Source: Pedobacter glucosidilyticus DSM 23534 (lineage in GTDB: Bacteria; Bacteroidota; Bacteroidia; Sphingobacteriales; Sphingobacteriaceae). Taken from it: DNA of 64,000 nt. Below are positions 15,734-25,512 of this stretch, piece by piece. A program made the position numbers and the translations under genes. Where the stretch lies: the NCBI RefSeq assembly GCF_000425145.1, contig NZ_KE384311.1, forward strand, positions 292,542 to 356,541. Reading direction: 5' to 3'. The notes under the pieces were generated by a model, which saw only the letters and a list, made by a program, of their open reading frames with translations, made no database searches and had not been told where the DNA came from. Within the stretch, counting starts at the first letter, position 1. Every line of letters begins with the position of its first letter.

Positions 15734-18115
15734 TTATTTAACCGTAAAAACTGCACTTTGTCTAATATCTTCTGATGAAGACCCCAACATGACTTTAAAA
15801 TCTCCGGGTTCTACAACACGTTTCATATCTCTATTCCAAAGCATTAAATCATCAGAAACGAGTTTAAAAACGAGTTTTTTAGTCTCACCGGGATTAAGAG
15901 TTACACGTTGAAAGCCTCTTAGGTTTTTCTCGTATGTAGTAACTGTACTTAATAAATCTCGGGTGTATAATTGTACAACCTCGTCTCCAGCTAATGTGCC
16001 TGTATTGGTTATATCAACACTTACCATAACTTCATCTTTAGTAGCTAATTGGTTATCAATTTTAATGTTGCTATATTTAAAAGTAGTGTAACTTAAACCA
16101 TAGCCAAAAGGATACAACAAACCTTTAACTCTGGCAGACTCGCCTTCATCTGTTTGTGCATTTGGTTTGGTTGGGAAATTAAGTGGCAACTGCCCTACCG
16201 ATTTTGGAAAAGTTAAAGTTAATTTCCCTCCAGGATTATAATCTCCAAATAAAACATCGGCAACAGCCAAACCACCTTTTACACCTGGATAACCTGCATA
16301 CACAATAGCTGGCGCATAGCGGTCTAACCAATTGATAGTCATGGGTTGCGAACCTGTTAAAACCACCACATAAGGTTTACCAGTAGCATGAATAGCTTTG
16401 GCTAAAGCCATTTGATGGCCAGGCAAATCTAAAGAAGTACGACTTTTATTTTCGCCAGCAGTTTTGGTATTTCCGCCTAATACTAAAATGGTTAACTCTG
16501 CTTTTTGAGCTTGTTTAACGGCAAAATCTATAGCCGCTTGCTCTTCGGCATTTGGTGCTTCTGGGAAAATTTCGCTCTCTGGCCAGTTTTGATCAATTAA
16601 AGCACTACCCTCGGCATATAAAACTTTGGCTTTGCCGATTTTATTTTGGATACCTTCTAAAATGGTAACACTAGCCGATTTTAGCGGCCCGTAATGGGTA
16701 TGTGCATAATCATTATCTTTTGCGTTTGGACCAATAACTGCTACCGAACTTAATTTCTTTGAAATTGGTAAAGCATTATTGCTATTTTTTAAAAGCACTA
16801 AACTTTCTTTGGATGCTTGTAAAGCTACATTTTGGTGGTTTAGGTTGTTTACCAATTTTGCACTTTCTTCGGCATTTTTAACGTAAGGCTCATCAAACAA
16901 ACCTAATTTAAATTTTACTCTTAAAACATCTTTTACACGGCTGTTAATGGTATCCATCGGAATCCTGCCCTCTTGCACCAATTCTCTTAAAGCATAAATA
17001 ATACTATCCGGAGCTCTAAAAGTTGTTCTTACATTCATACCAGCCATAAAAGCCTGGTAAACAGCTTCTTTTAAATTAGCTGCAACATGGTGTTTGTTAT
17101 AAAGATATTCTAAAGCATCGCTATCACTCACTACATAACCGGTAAAACCCATATCGGTTCTTAACCTATCTATTAACCAATATTTGCTACCAGAAACTGG
17201 GATGCCATTATAATCATTATAAGAACTCATAACCCCCATAATATTGGCTTCTTTAATTACCTTTCTGAAAGGATAAAGCAAAATATCTTCTACTTCGCGA
17301 GGAGAAACCTGTGGGTCTGTACGGGCTAAACCCTCCCTAGCCCCCTTGTTAGCGCTATAAACAGCAAAATGTTTTGGGGTTGATGCTGCACCGGCAGATT
17401 GTATACCATTTGCCATCTCTACACCTAAGCGAGCGGTTAAATATGGGTCCTCGCCATAAACTTCTTCTAAACGACCCCAGCGTTGATCGCGGGCAACATC
17501 TAAAATTGGTGCATAAACATTGGTATAACCTAAAGCTCTGGCTTCTTTACCTGTAATAACCCCCATTTGGTGTACCAAAGATGGATTCCAAGTCATGCCC
17601 ATATTTAATTGCGTAGGAAAACCTGTAGCTTCATAAGCCTCTATACCACGGATGCCTTCATTAGTAAAATCTACCGGGATACCTAAACGAGTTTGCTCTA
17701 TAAAAAAGCGCTGTGTCTCATTCATAGCCCATACATGGCGTTTAATATCGGTAACTAAATCAAGTTTGGTTTCTACACTATTCCAGTTTAAAAAGCCGTT
17801 TAAATGCTCATCAATATTGGCAATACCATCTTTCCAAATCTCGTTTTTCCAATTAGCGGTAGGTAAAGAGTCTTTTAGTATTCTTTTCCAGCCGTATAAA
17901 GTAGCCATCTGATTGGTTTTCTCGTTCAGGTTCATCTGCGAAAGCAAATTATCTACACGTTCATCAATAGAGCGTGTTTTATCTTCGTAGATGTCTTTTT
18001 TACCGTTTTTATTAAGGTCTATCCAATCTTTTTTATAAATTTTAATAGGATTGGTAAAGGATACTAAAATGGTTGTTACGGCAAATAATGCTAAAAAAGG
18101 CTTTCTATTCATCAT
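15734..18115 (-). CDS. GH3 family beta-glycosidase (BglX-like)
   Basis: A 793-residue exported glycosidase with the usual GH3 order: the N-terminal barrel (about 90-380), the alpha/beta sandwich domain (about 430-650) and a C-terminal fibronectin III-like domain (about 690-775). The nucleophile is expected at D331 in GYVVSDSD. The KHFAVYS segment is also typical. Sequence close to BglX-type enzymes suggests beta-glucosidase or beta-xylosidase activity, though GH3 also contains N-acetylglucosaminidases. In this locus the substrate is uncertain. An unusual N-terminal insertion containing KKDWIDLNKNGKKD, which looks like a dockerin-type or EF-hand calcium loop, follows the signal sequence. It lies between GH88 and GH20. 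Confidence 0.92.
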   Translation of the reverse strand: MMNRKPFLALFAVTTILVSFTNPIKIYKKDWIDLNKNGKKDIYEDKTRSIDERVDNLLSQMNLNEKTNQMATLYGWKRILKDSLPTANWKNEIWKDGIANIDEHLNGFLNWNSVETKLDLVTDIKRHVWAMNETQRFFIEQTRLGIPVDFTNEGIRGIEAYEATGFPTQLNMGMTWNPSLVHQMGVITGKEARALGYTNVYAPILDVARDQRWGRLEEVYGEDPYLTARLGVEMANGIQSAGAASTPKHFAVYSANKGAREGLARTDPQVSPREVEDILLYPFRKVIKEANIMGVMSSYNDYNGIPVSGSKYWLIDRLRTDMGFTGYVVSDSDALEYLYNKHHVAANLKEAVYQAFMAGMNVRTTFRAPDSIIYALRELVQEGRIPMDTINSRVKDVLRVKFKLGLFDEPYVKNAEESAKLVNNLNHQNVALQASKESLVLLKNSNNALPISKKLSSVAVIGPNAKDNDYAHTHYGPLKSASVTILEGIQNKIGKAKVLYAEGSALIDQNWPESEIFPEAPNAEEQAAIDFAVKQAQKAELTILVLGGNTKTAGENKSRTSLDLPGHQMALAKAIHATGKPYVVVLTGSQPMTINWLDRYAPAIVYAGYPGVKGGLAVADVLFGDYNPGGKLTLTFPKSVGQLPLNFPTKPNAQTDEGESARVKGLLYPFGYGLSYTTFKYSNIKIDNQLATKDEVMVSVDITNTGTLAGDEVVQLYTRDLLSTVTTYEKNLRGFQRVTLNPGETKKLVFKLVSDDLMLWNRDMKRVVEPGDFKVMLGSSSEDIRQSAVFTVK

Positions 18116-18170
18116 TGAAAAGTGTATGGATATTTCCCCAAACTTATTAAATATTTTAAAAAGAATAATT

Positions 18171-19433
18171 TTATTGTTCTTTTAATTTTTGATAGCGTAA
18201 AAGTGCTTCTAAGAAATAGTAATCAGCATAAATAAGTGGTACATCAATTTCTGATTTATGAGGGATACTACCTACAGAGTGTTTAAGAATAAAACCTAAG
18301 TTTGTACCTTCTTCTGCCAAATAAGGTTTGTTAGATAAAGATTGTAGCATTTCTTCGGCTACTTTAAAATAAGTTTCTCCTTTTGATTTACTAAAAGTAC
18401 TTAACTCAAGCAAAGCAGAGGTTACCAAAGCACCTGCAGAAGCGTCTCTTGGAATATAGTCTAGCTTTTTGTACTCTGGATATATCCATTCTGGTGTGTA
18501 GCCTTCTTGGTTAGCGTTAAAATCCCAATACGGAATTTTATCTTTTGGTAAGTTTGGATGATTTATAAAGAAATCAGCAGCTTTTTCTGCAGCAGCTAAA
18601 AATTCTGGGTTTTGTGTTTCACGATACATTAATGTAAAGCCGTAAATTGCCCATCCCTGTCCTCTAGACCATGTAGAATTATCGGCATAACCTTGGTTGG
18701 TTTGTTGATGTAAAACTTTACCAGTTTTCTCATCATAATCTACCACGTGGTAAGTACTATAATCAGCTCTAAAATGATTTTGCATGGTTTTGGTTGCATG
18801 ACTGATAGCTGCATTTTTATATTTTGGATTACCTGTTAATTTGGAAACATAGAATAACAATTCTAAATTCATCATATTATCGATAATCACAGGGTACTGC
18901 CATAAAGTTTTCTTATCCCAAGACATCTTTGGATTCCACGATTTGATAAGCCCTACTTTCTCATCGTAACGGGTTAAGGCTGATTCTGCTGATTGTATTA
19001 ATATATCCTGATATTCTTTAATTTTTTGGGGATCTTTTTCAAAACGTATAGCATTGCCGTAAGAACAATACATCACAAAGCCTACATCATGATGTTGCGT
19101 TAAAAATTTACCTGCCTCTAATGCTTCTGTCCACTGTTTTGCTGCCGCTTTCCATTCTGGCTTTTGGGTATACTCGTAGATATACCATAAACCTCCTGGG
19201 AAAAAGCCGCCTGTCCAATCCCAAACATCAGTTGTTTTCATAGTGCCATCAGGATAGATAGACCGTGGAAAAGCAGTTAAATCCTTAGAATTGTTTAACA
19301 AAACAGTGTATTGCTTTTGAGCTACCTCAAAGTCTTTTTCGATAACTTTTTGAGTGCTGCAAGATGCCATTGTAAATGTTAAACTTGCTAATAAAAAAAT
19401 GCGCTTTGCGCCAGAGGCTGATATCTTTATCAT
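18171..19433 (-). CDS. Unsaturated glucuronyl hydrolase, GH88
   Basis: Releases the 4,5-unsaturated uronic acid from oligosaccharides made by polysaccharide lyases, by hydration of the double bond. The 420-residue protein is a lipoprotein by its N-terminus (SLTFTMASC, C25). The (alpha/alpha)6-barrel motifs are DVWDWTGGFFPGGLW at about 69-83, HHDVGF with D116, IDNMMN with D185, RGQGW and the DASAGAL block. D116 and D185 match the two catalytic aspartates known in the family (D88 and D149 in the Bacillus enzyme) by motif. It lies in the same locus as a PL8 lyase, which is the classical pairing. Confidence 0.93.
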   Translation of the reverse strand: MIKISASGAKRIFLLASLTFTMASCSTQKVIEKDFEVAQKQYTVLLNNSKDLTAFPRSIYPDGTMKTTDVWDWTGGFFPGGLWYIYEYTQKPEWKAAAKQWTEALEAGKFLTQHHDVGFVMYCSYGNAIRFEKDPQKIKEYQDILIQSAESALTRYDEKVGLIKSWNPKMSWDKKTLWQYPVIIDNMMNLELLFYVSKLTGNPKYKNAAISHATKTMQNHFRADYSTYHVVDYDEKTGKVLHQQTNQGYADNSTWSRGQGWAIYGFTLMYRETQNPEFLAAAEKAADFFINHPNLPKDKIPYWDFNANQEGYTPEWIYPEYKKLDYIPRDASAGALVTSALLELSTFSKSKGETYFKVAEEMLQSLSNKPYLAEEGTNLGFILKHSVGSIPHKSEIDVPLIYADYYFLEALLRYQKLKEQ

Positions 19434-19554
19434 GATTATATATTGATGTTATTTTTTGCGTGTTGTATAGCAGGGCTAGCCATTTTTACATGGCTAACCT
19501 ATGCTCATTATCAAACCAAACTAATCTTTAATTTTTTGTGCTTATGATTGTTTT

Positions 19555-20484
19555 TTAAGGGTTGATGGTAAGTTCTAGCTCTTTAACAGTCTTAGTTTCT
19601 CCGTAAATATTAACGTTAGAACCTACAAATGTAACGGTGTAGGTACCTGCTCGGTTGTAAATAAATGTATATTCATCTAAACGGGTACTCATATTTTTAA
19701 GTGCTACGCCGCTATCAGGCTTAACTTTAGTAAGATTTAAAGCGTTAGACACCGCCCATACTTGATTGCTTAAAACATTAGCTGCCCCACCTGCAAATTT
19801 TAAAATTCTATCGGTGCCAAATAGCCACGATACAGGAGAAGTTCCAAATCTAACTGATGTCCAACCTGCAGTTCCAATATCTGCAACTGTTAATAATTGT
19901 CCGTCTGTGGTAGTCATTTTTATATCAAACTTATTTACCCACCAACGTGGCTGGGTAGAGCCAGTAACACCATTATATTTAAATGCGAAGTAAACAGGCT
20001 TACTTTTATCTAATGTTAAACCCAAACTACTAAGACTTAATAAATTAACCACACCAGAGGATACATAAGTATTATCGTTTGATTGCAATCCGGATAAGGT
20101 AAATGCTGTTGTGATATCTGTCCAATCTGCAGATTCATTGATATTAGCTTCTGTATATTGTCCATTAAATTTTTGCGAAGCAAAAACCCTGAAAGATCGA
20201 GGTTGCTGAACATCAGAACCGTATCTTCTATTGGTGGCAAATTCTACTGTAATATTATCGCTTTCTGCTACTGTTCTGTCTTTATAAATGTATCTGCTGC
20301 CTTCTAATCCAGAATAAAATATAAGTTGTTCTGGATTTCCAGAGATTAAAAATTTAACGGTATCTCCTACTTTGTAGCTATTTTTTTCTGTTTTAACAGA
20401 GAAACTAAGCTCGGTAACTTCTTTTTTGTTACATGCTGAGAACAACATGATTAAAAGAGGTATGATATATATTTTTCTTATCAT
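19555..20484 (-). CDS. DUF5017-like surface lipoprotein of the SusCD locus
   Basis: A 309-residue lipoprotein with lipobox LIMLFSAC (C18). An N-terminal beta-sandwich-like region about 25-100 contains YKVGDTVKFLISGNPEQLIFYSG, typical of DUF5017-type proteins. The rest resembles a jelly-roll module and a C-terminal Ig-like strand set (TYTVTFVGSNVN). Proteins in this position, 19 bases after susD, often serve as surface glycan-binding proteins that hold the polysaccharide next to the SusCD importer. The ligand is inferred to be the same glycan as for the PL8 lyase. No catalytic motif is seen. The DUF5017 name is from memory. Confidence 0.7.
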   Translation of the reverse strand: MIRKIYIIPLLIMLFSACNKKEVTELSFSVKTEKNSYKVGDTVKFLISGNPEQLIFYSGLEGSRYIYKDRTVAESDNITVEFATNRRYGSDVQQPRSFRVFASQKFNGQYTEANINESADWTDITTAFTLSGLQSNDNTYVSSGVVNLLSLSSLGLTLDKSKPVYFAFKYNGVTGSTQPRWWVNKFDIKMTTTDGQLLTVADIGTAGWTSVRFGTSPVSWLFGTDRILKFAGGAANVLSNQVWAVSNALNLTKVKPDSGVALKNMSTRLDEYTFIYNRAGTYTVTFVGSNVNIYGETKTVKELELTINP

Positions 20485-20503
20485 GACGTTTTAAATTTAA
20501 ATT

Positions 20504-22144
20504 TTACCATCCTGTATTTTGTGTCATTCCACCGTTTAGAGAGAGTTCTAAGATTGGAATAGGCAATAAGTTATGTCTAGGCGTAACATTACTACCAGCT
20601 AGTGCAGCAAACCTAAAATTAGTAGGTGCTGTACTTTGTATATCACTGGCAAGTTGGTTCATTTCTGATGTAAAAATATCCCATCTTATCAAATCAAACT
20701 TCCTTAAACCTTCAAAGGCTAATTCAAGAAAACGTTCTTCTCTAATTAATCTACGTAACTCTTCTTTACTGGTAGCTAAGGCAGTAACATCTGTAGCACC
20801 GGCTCTATCTCTTACTTCTTTAAGTGCTGTGGTTGCAATACTTGTTGGACCATTAACCTCATTTTCTGCTTCTGCTAACATCAACAATACATCGGCATAG
20901 CGTAATAAAGGATAATTCATAGGGGTATAGTTTTTATTCTTTGGTTTTACAACCTCATAAACCCTTCTGTATTTACCGCAGTTTCTATTATAAAGTTGTG
21001 CGCTTGTCCAAAAGGTAGAATCTCTAACCACCTGAAGGTTATTTACGTTATTATAAACGTATTGATACGGAGCAATTGTCCAGTCTCTTCTGCTATCTGT
21101 AGCACCATAGCGGTTATATAATTTTGGAGTAGCATTTATAAAACCATAGCCATAACCAAATACTTCATCATTACATTGTAAGCCTAAAGTATTGCCTACA
21201 CGACCAGATTCAAAATCGCCACCTCTGTTTCCAAAGAATTCTACCTCCCAAATAGACTCGCCAATATCATATCTATCAGCAGCGTAATTGATAAATATTT
21301 GTTTAAAATCTGGATTTAAACGGTGTTCTTTAGGACCATTATCTGGATAAACAATTTTTCTGGCCCATTTTAAAGCTTCTGCATACTTACTAACATCATT
21401 TAAAGGTGCACCTGCCATTTTCAAGTAAACCCTAGCTAAAATGCCTCTAACGGCAGATTTTGAAATTCTACCACCGGCACCTACTTGTGTTGCTGTTCTT
21501 ACTAAGCCTTCGGCTTCTTCCATTTCGCTTACAATAAAGTTGTAAACTTCTCTTTGTGGCGTTCTTTTAATATTTACATCATTTACTGAGGCAGTAGGTT
21601 GTATTTTTAAAGGAACATCACCCCAATTACTTACCAATAAAAAGTGGTAATATGCTCTTAGAAACTTAGCTTCACCTTTGGCTACTGCTTTATTCTCCTC
21701 AGACATTTGTACTTGGTCTATCCTACTTAAAAAAACATTGGCTCTTTCTATGCCTTCGTATAAATACCTCCATAAGTTGGTTACTGTATTGGTTGATGCG
21801 TCGAAATTGTAAACGGCAGTACCTATAGTAAAAGCACTTCTAGAGTAAAAACCGTCATCGGCAACATTTAAATCTAATAGTAAAGCACCACCATAAACCT
21901 CTTCTTTACCTAATATTTCGTAAACACCAGCAAGACCTATATTAACGTCGGTTTCATTGTTATAATAGTTCTCTTTAACAATAAATTTGGGTTCTTTATC
22001 TAAGAATTTTTCGCAGCCACTTTGGGTTAACAATAAAATGGCACTAAAGCTTATTAAGGCTGTTTTCTTAAATGCAGCTACCGGATGATGTAGACTGAAA
22101 AAAGACTTAGTTTTTATTTTAAAATTTTTATGTTGAGTTTTCAT
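20504..22144 (-). CDS. SusD/RagB-family glycan-binding lipoprotein
   Basis: Outer-membrane lipoprotein that closes over the SusC channel and captures oligosaccharide. The reading frame is open to 22216, but the upstream part overlaps susC and is not signal-like. The start at 22144 (MKTQHKNF) is preferred because it lies 10 bases after the susC stop and gives a leader ending in LLLTQSGC before EKFLDKEP. The SusD features are the helical TPR-like N-terminal region with EGIERANVFLSRID, the RGILARVYLKMAG helix and the C-terminal RFLELAFEGLRKFDLIRW block. The length from this start is 546 residues, normal for the family. Confidence 0.95.
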   Translation of the reverse strand: MKTQHKNFKIKTKSFFSLHHPVAAFKKTALISFSAILLLTQSGCEKFLDKEPKFIVKENYYNNETDVNIGLAGVYEILGKEEVYGGALLLDLNVADDGFYSRSAFTIGTAVYNFDASTNTVTNLWRYLYEGIERANVFLSRIDQVQMSEENKAVAKGEAKFLRAYYHFLLVSNWGDVPLKIQPTASVNDVNIKRTPQREVYNFIVSEMEEAEGLVRTATQVGAGGRISKSAVRGILARVYLKMAGAPLNDVSKYAEALKWARKIVYPDNGPKEHRLNPDFKQIFINYAADRYDIGESIWEVEFFGNRGGDFESGRVGNTLGLQCNDEVFGYGYGFINATPKLYNRYGATDSRRDWTIAPYQYVYNNVNNLQVVRDSTFWTSAQLYNRNCGKYRRVYEVVKPKNKNYTPMNYPLLRYADVLLMLAEAENEVNGPTSIATTALKEVRDRAGATDVTALATSKEELRRLIREERFLELAFEGLRKFDLIRWDIFTSEMNQLASDIQSTAPTNFRFAALAGSNVTPRHNLLPIPILELSLNGGMTQNTGW

Positions 22145-22154
22145 ATCAATCAGT

Positions 22155-25100
22155 TTATAAAGAAACATTAAATCCAAACACAATTGTTTTAGGGCGAGGA
22201 TATGCAGAATAATCAAACCCTGGTGTTAAGGCCGAGTAGTAAACGGCAACTTCAGGATCAAAACCAGTGTAGTTGGTAAAGGTTAATAAATTTTGTGCCG
22301 AGGCATAAACTTTTACCGATTTAACTTTTAAGCGTTTTAATACGGCTGGAGGAATGTTATAACCTAAAGCAACGGTTTTTAATCTTAAATAAGAACCATC
22401 TTCTACAATACGACTTGAGTAAGCGTTTGGACCTTGCCCGTTTACTCTAAACATAGTGGTATTGGTGTTTTCTGGAGTCCATCTGTTTGAAAAAGTTGCA
22501 TATTGGTTTAAGCCTGGTCTGTTACCTGCTTCAAACAAAAGTCTGTTTGCATTTAAAATATCATTACCATAAGACCATTGGAAAAACAGGTTTAAATCAA
22601 AATTTTTATATCTGAAATTATTGCTAAAACCTCCTTGATGTATCGGGTAACCTCTTCCTATTACCGTTCTATCTAAATCGTTTACAACACCATCGGCATT
22701 TAAATCTCTGTATTTGATATCACCGGGTTTTATTAATGCTCTTGTATTACCATTGGTAGCAACGTTATCTTTTAACTGATAAGCTCCACTTGGTAATAAA
22801 TCAAAATCATCATAATTGTATACGCCTTCCCAGATGTAACCATACATTTGACCTAAAGGCTGACCCAGTTTGGTAATATATGCTGGTATTTCTCTGAAAT
22901 TTTGATCCCAAGGCACTGTACGTATTAAGCTTTCTTGATTTTGGCTAAGCTCTAGTACTTTATTTTTATTAAAAGCGATATTGATAGAAGTACTCCATGA
23001 GAAGTTTTTAGTATCAATATTCTGACTGATAACACTTAATTCTAAACCTTCGTTTGATGTTTTACCTATATTCTTAAATGCAGAACTGTATCCAGTTGAG
23101 TAAGGAAGTAAAGCGTTAAGTAATAAATCTGATGTTACTTTTTTGTAATAATCAGCAGTAAAAGTAATACGTTGTTTTAAAAAGCCTAAATCAAATCCAA
23201 TATTGGTTTGGGCTGTAGATTCCCACTTCAAATCTGGATTTGCAATAGAACTTAAATACATACCTTGTACTAAGTTATTATTGAAAGAATAGAAACCATT
23301 GCTTGTTGGGCCAGTGTTATCAAAATTTATTTCGGCAAAAGTGGGATAATCATTTACACGGTTATTACCTGTAACACCATATCCTAACCTAAATTTAGCA
23401 TCAGAAAATATGTTTTGGTTTTTCATAAAATCTTCATTAATCACTCGCCATGCAAATGCTGCAGAAGGGAAATAACTCCATTGGTTATTTTGTCTAAATT
23501 TTGAAGAACCATCAGCCCTAAATGATGCTGTTATTAAATATTTGCTTTTGTAATTATAGTTAATTCTTGAAAGGTAAGACATCAAAGACCAATCTGTATT
23601 TAAAGAGGTTACTGGTTGTTGTATACCTTGGCTTAAGCCTGCTAAACCCAATATTTCATTAGGCAATTGTGTTGCTCTTAAACCATATCTTTTAAAAGTA
23701 TTTTCCTGAAATGTAACACCACCCACTAGGTTAATAGTATGGTCTTTATTTATTTTTTTATTGTAAGTAATGATGTTTTCGTTTAACCATGTATTGTTAT
23801 CAGTATAGGTAACAGCACCATTTACTTTATCAGTACTACCAAAGTAGCCATATCTGGTTTGTGAGTTATTGAAAACATCTTGTCTGGTAGAAGTATTATT
23901 AACCCCTCCGGATATTTTAATTTTTAAATCTTTTGCAAGCGCATATTCTAAAAACCCGTTAGCTACTAAACGGTTGGTAAATGTTTCTCTAAGCTCATTT
24001 CTTGCAGATAAAATAGGATTTATACGATAATCGTTTAACGGGTTATCAATTTCAGGATCTAACAATAAATCGTCTAGCTCTACCCCTGTGGCCGTAACCG
24101 GACGATATCCCCAAACGCTATACATTAGATAATTCATAGCCGAGAAATTTTGGTCTGGTGTGGCTGGATTAGATCCGAATGTTTTGGTACCAGAGTACAA
24201 TACATTGGTACCTACTTTAAGTTTATCATTAAAAGTCTGGTCTAAAGTAAACCTACCCTGTTTACGGTTAAAACCAGAGTTTATGATGATTCCTTTTTGA
24301 TCGAATATATTTCCAGATAATGAATATTTGGTGTTTTTTGTACCTCCTCTTATAGATAGAGAATGGTCTTGCATAGGCGAGCTTTGGAATAATCTATCTT
24401 GCCAATCTGTACCTTCTGCATTTCTGTAATCTTCTAATGTTTTACCATCTCTAAAATAATTAAGCTGTATGCCAACCGGATCACGCTCTGCTTGTAGTTT
24501 TACAAACTCATAGGGTCCCATAACATCGATAGTATTGATGATTTGTTGAACACCTACGTAACCTTGGTAATTGATTACCGGCGGACCTTCTTTACCTTTT
24601 TTTGTGGTAATTAGGATTACACCATTTGCTCCTCTTGCGCCATAAATAGCTGTTGCAGAAGCATCTTTTAATACTTCTATAGACTCTATTTCTGCCGGAT
24701 TTAATACTCCAGCATTTGCATCCTCAGTAGGAAAACCATCAATAACATATAATGGTGAGTTATCTTGTGTTAAAGAGTTTGCCCCTCTAACCACAATGTT
24801 AACACCAGAACCTGGTTTACCACTTTCTGAGCTTACTTGTACACCGGCTATTCTACCTGCCAATGCTTCTATAGCAGAACCAACTGGGGCTTTTTGTAAC
24901 TCTTCCATGTTTACAGAGCCTACAGAACCTGTTAAATCTCTACGTTGCACTTCACCGTAACCAATAACAACGACTTCACTTAAAGCCTTATTATCAGATC
25001 TTAGTGCTACATCTATGGTGGTTTTATTACCAATTACAACCTCTTGTGTGGTAAAACCTAGATAACGAAACTGTAAAATAGTGGTGGCGGCTGTAGGCAC

Positions 25101-25292
25101 TTTGATGGTATACTTACCATTGATATCTGTAACAGCGCCTAGTGTACTTCCTTTAACAGCTACACTTACACCAATTAAGGGGTCTCCTAGAGCAGCATCG
25201 GTAACCTTACCCGTTATTTGCCTTGTTTGCTGTGCTTGTAAACTTACTAGCGGAAGCATGAATAAGATTAATATTGAAATCTTCCTAATCAT
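22155..25292 (-). CDS. SusC/RagA-family TonB-dependent outer-membrane transporter
   Basis: A 1045-residue TonB-dependent glycan importer. After the signal peptide (about 1-21) comes a carboxypeptidase-D regulatory-like domain (about 24-105), then the TonB-dependent plug (about 110-235) with LSEVVVIGYGEVQRRDLTGS and the SusC signature IESIEVLKDASATAIYGARG, then the outer-membrane barrel to the C-terminus, which ends in a typical FGFNVSL. No N-terminal STN signalling domain is seen, and there is no FecR/ECF sigma pair nearby, so regulation by trans-envelope signalling is not suggested. It heads the operon with susD 10 bases downstream. Confidence 0.96.
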   Translation of the reverse strand: MIRKISILILFMLPLVSLQAQQTRQITGKVTDAALGDPLIGVSVAVKGSTLGAVTDINGKYTIKVPTAATTILQFRYLGFTTQEVVIGNKTTIDVALRSDNKALSEVVVIGYGEVQRRDLTGSVGSVNMEELQKAPVGSAIEALAGRIAGVQVSSESGKPGSGVNIVVRGANSLTQDNSPLYVIDGFPTEDANAGVLNPAEIESIEVLKDASATAIYGARGANGVILITTKKGKEGPPVINYQGYVGVQQIINTIDVMGPYEFVKLQAERDPVGIQLNYFRDGKTLEDYRNAEGTDWQDRLFQSSPMQDHSLSIRGGTKNTKYSLSGNIFDQKGIIINSGFNRKQGRFTLDQTFNDKLKVGTNVLYSGTKTFGSNPATPDQNFSAMNYLMYSVWGYRPVTATGVELDDLLLDPEIDNPLNDYRINPILSARNELRETFTNRLVANGFLEYALAKDLKIKISGGVNNTSTRQDVFNNSQTRYGYFGSTDKVNGAVTYTDNNTWLNENIITYNKKINKDHTINLVGGVTFQENTFKRYGLRATQLPNEILGLAGLSQGIQQPVTSLNTDWSLMSYLSRINYNYKSKYLITASFRADGSSKFRQNNQWSYFPSAAFAWRVINEDFMKNQNIFSDAKFRLGYGVTGNNRVNDYPTFAEINFDNTGPTSNGFYSFNNNLVQGMYLSSIANPDLKWESTAQTNIGFDLGFLKQRITFTADYYKKVTSDLLLNALLPYSTGYSSAFKNIGKTSNEGLELSVISQNIDTKNFSWSTSINIAFNKNKVLELSQNQESLIRTVPWDQNFREIPAYITKLGQPLGQMYGYIWEGVYNYDDFDLLPSGAYQLKDNVATNGNTRALIKPGDIKYRDLNADGVVNDLDRTVIGRGYPIHQGGFSNNFRYKNFDLNLFFQWSYGNDILNANRLLFEAGNRPGLNQYATFSNRWTPENTNTTMFRVNGQGPNAYSSRIVEDGSYLRLKTVALGYNIPPAVLKRLKVKSVKVYASAQNLLTFTNYTGFDPEVAVYYSALTPGFDYSAYPRPKTIVFGFNVSL

Positions 25293-25320
25293 ATATTTTT
25301 AGTTTATAGTGGTTTTAATT

Positions 25321-25350
25321 TTTTACACCATGTATATGGTTGATGTAAAA
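25321..25350 (-). promoter_or_regulatory. Imperfect inverted repeat upstream of susC
   Basis: TTTTACACCAT at 25321-25331 faces ATGGTTGATGTAAAA at 25336-25350, an inverted repeat with an asymmetric bulge, 29-58 bases before the susC start. It could be an operator or a leader hairpin. No clean TAnnTTTG box was seen next to it. Confidence 0.3.
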
Positions 25351-25426
25351 GCTTATCCAAATTTGGGTATTGATTACATTAAAAAAGGGGTAAAATTTAG
25401 TGTGAATAGGGGTGCAAATTCTTTAA

Positions 25427-25465
25427 ATATTAGAAATAGCTTATGATTAAAGCTATTTCTAATAT
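25427..25465 (-). terminator. Perfect 16-bp hairpin between the lyase unit and susC
   Basis: ATATTAGAAATAGCTT (25427-25442) and its exact complement (25450-25465) form a 16-bp stem with a 7-base loop. It lies 48 bases beyond the stop of the T9SS protein gene on the transcribed minus strand. The following T-run is weak, so it may be an attenuator or transcript-stabilising hairpin separating the PL8 unit from the SusCD unit. Confidence 0.6.
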
Positions 25466-25512
25466 AAAAATTTTCATCAATTGGTTCATCATGATGAATG
25501 ATGATTATCATT

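Noticed and set aside
22145-22216. Extended N-terminus of the SusD protein
   Set aside because: These codons overlap the 3' end of susC and give no leader sequence; the ATG at 22144 gives a proper lipoprotein signal.
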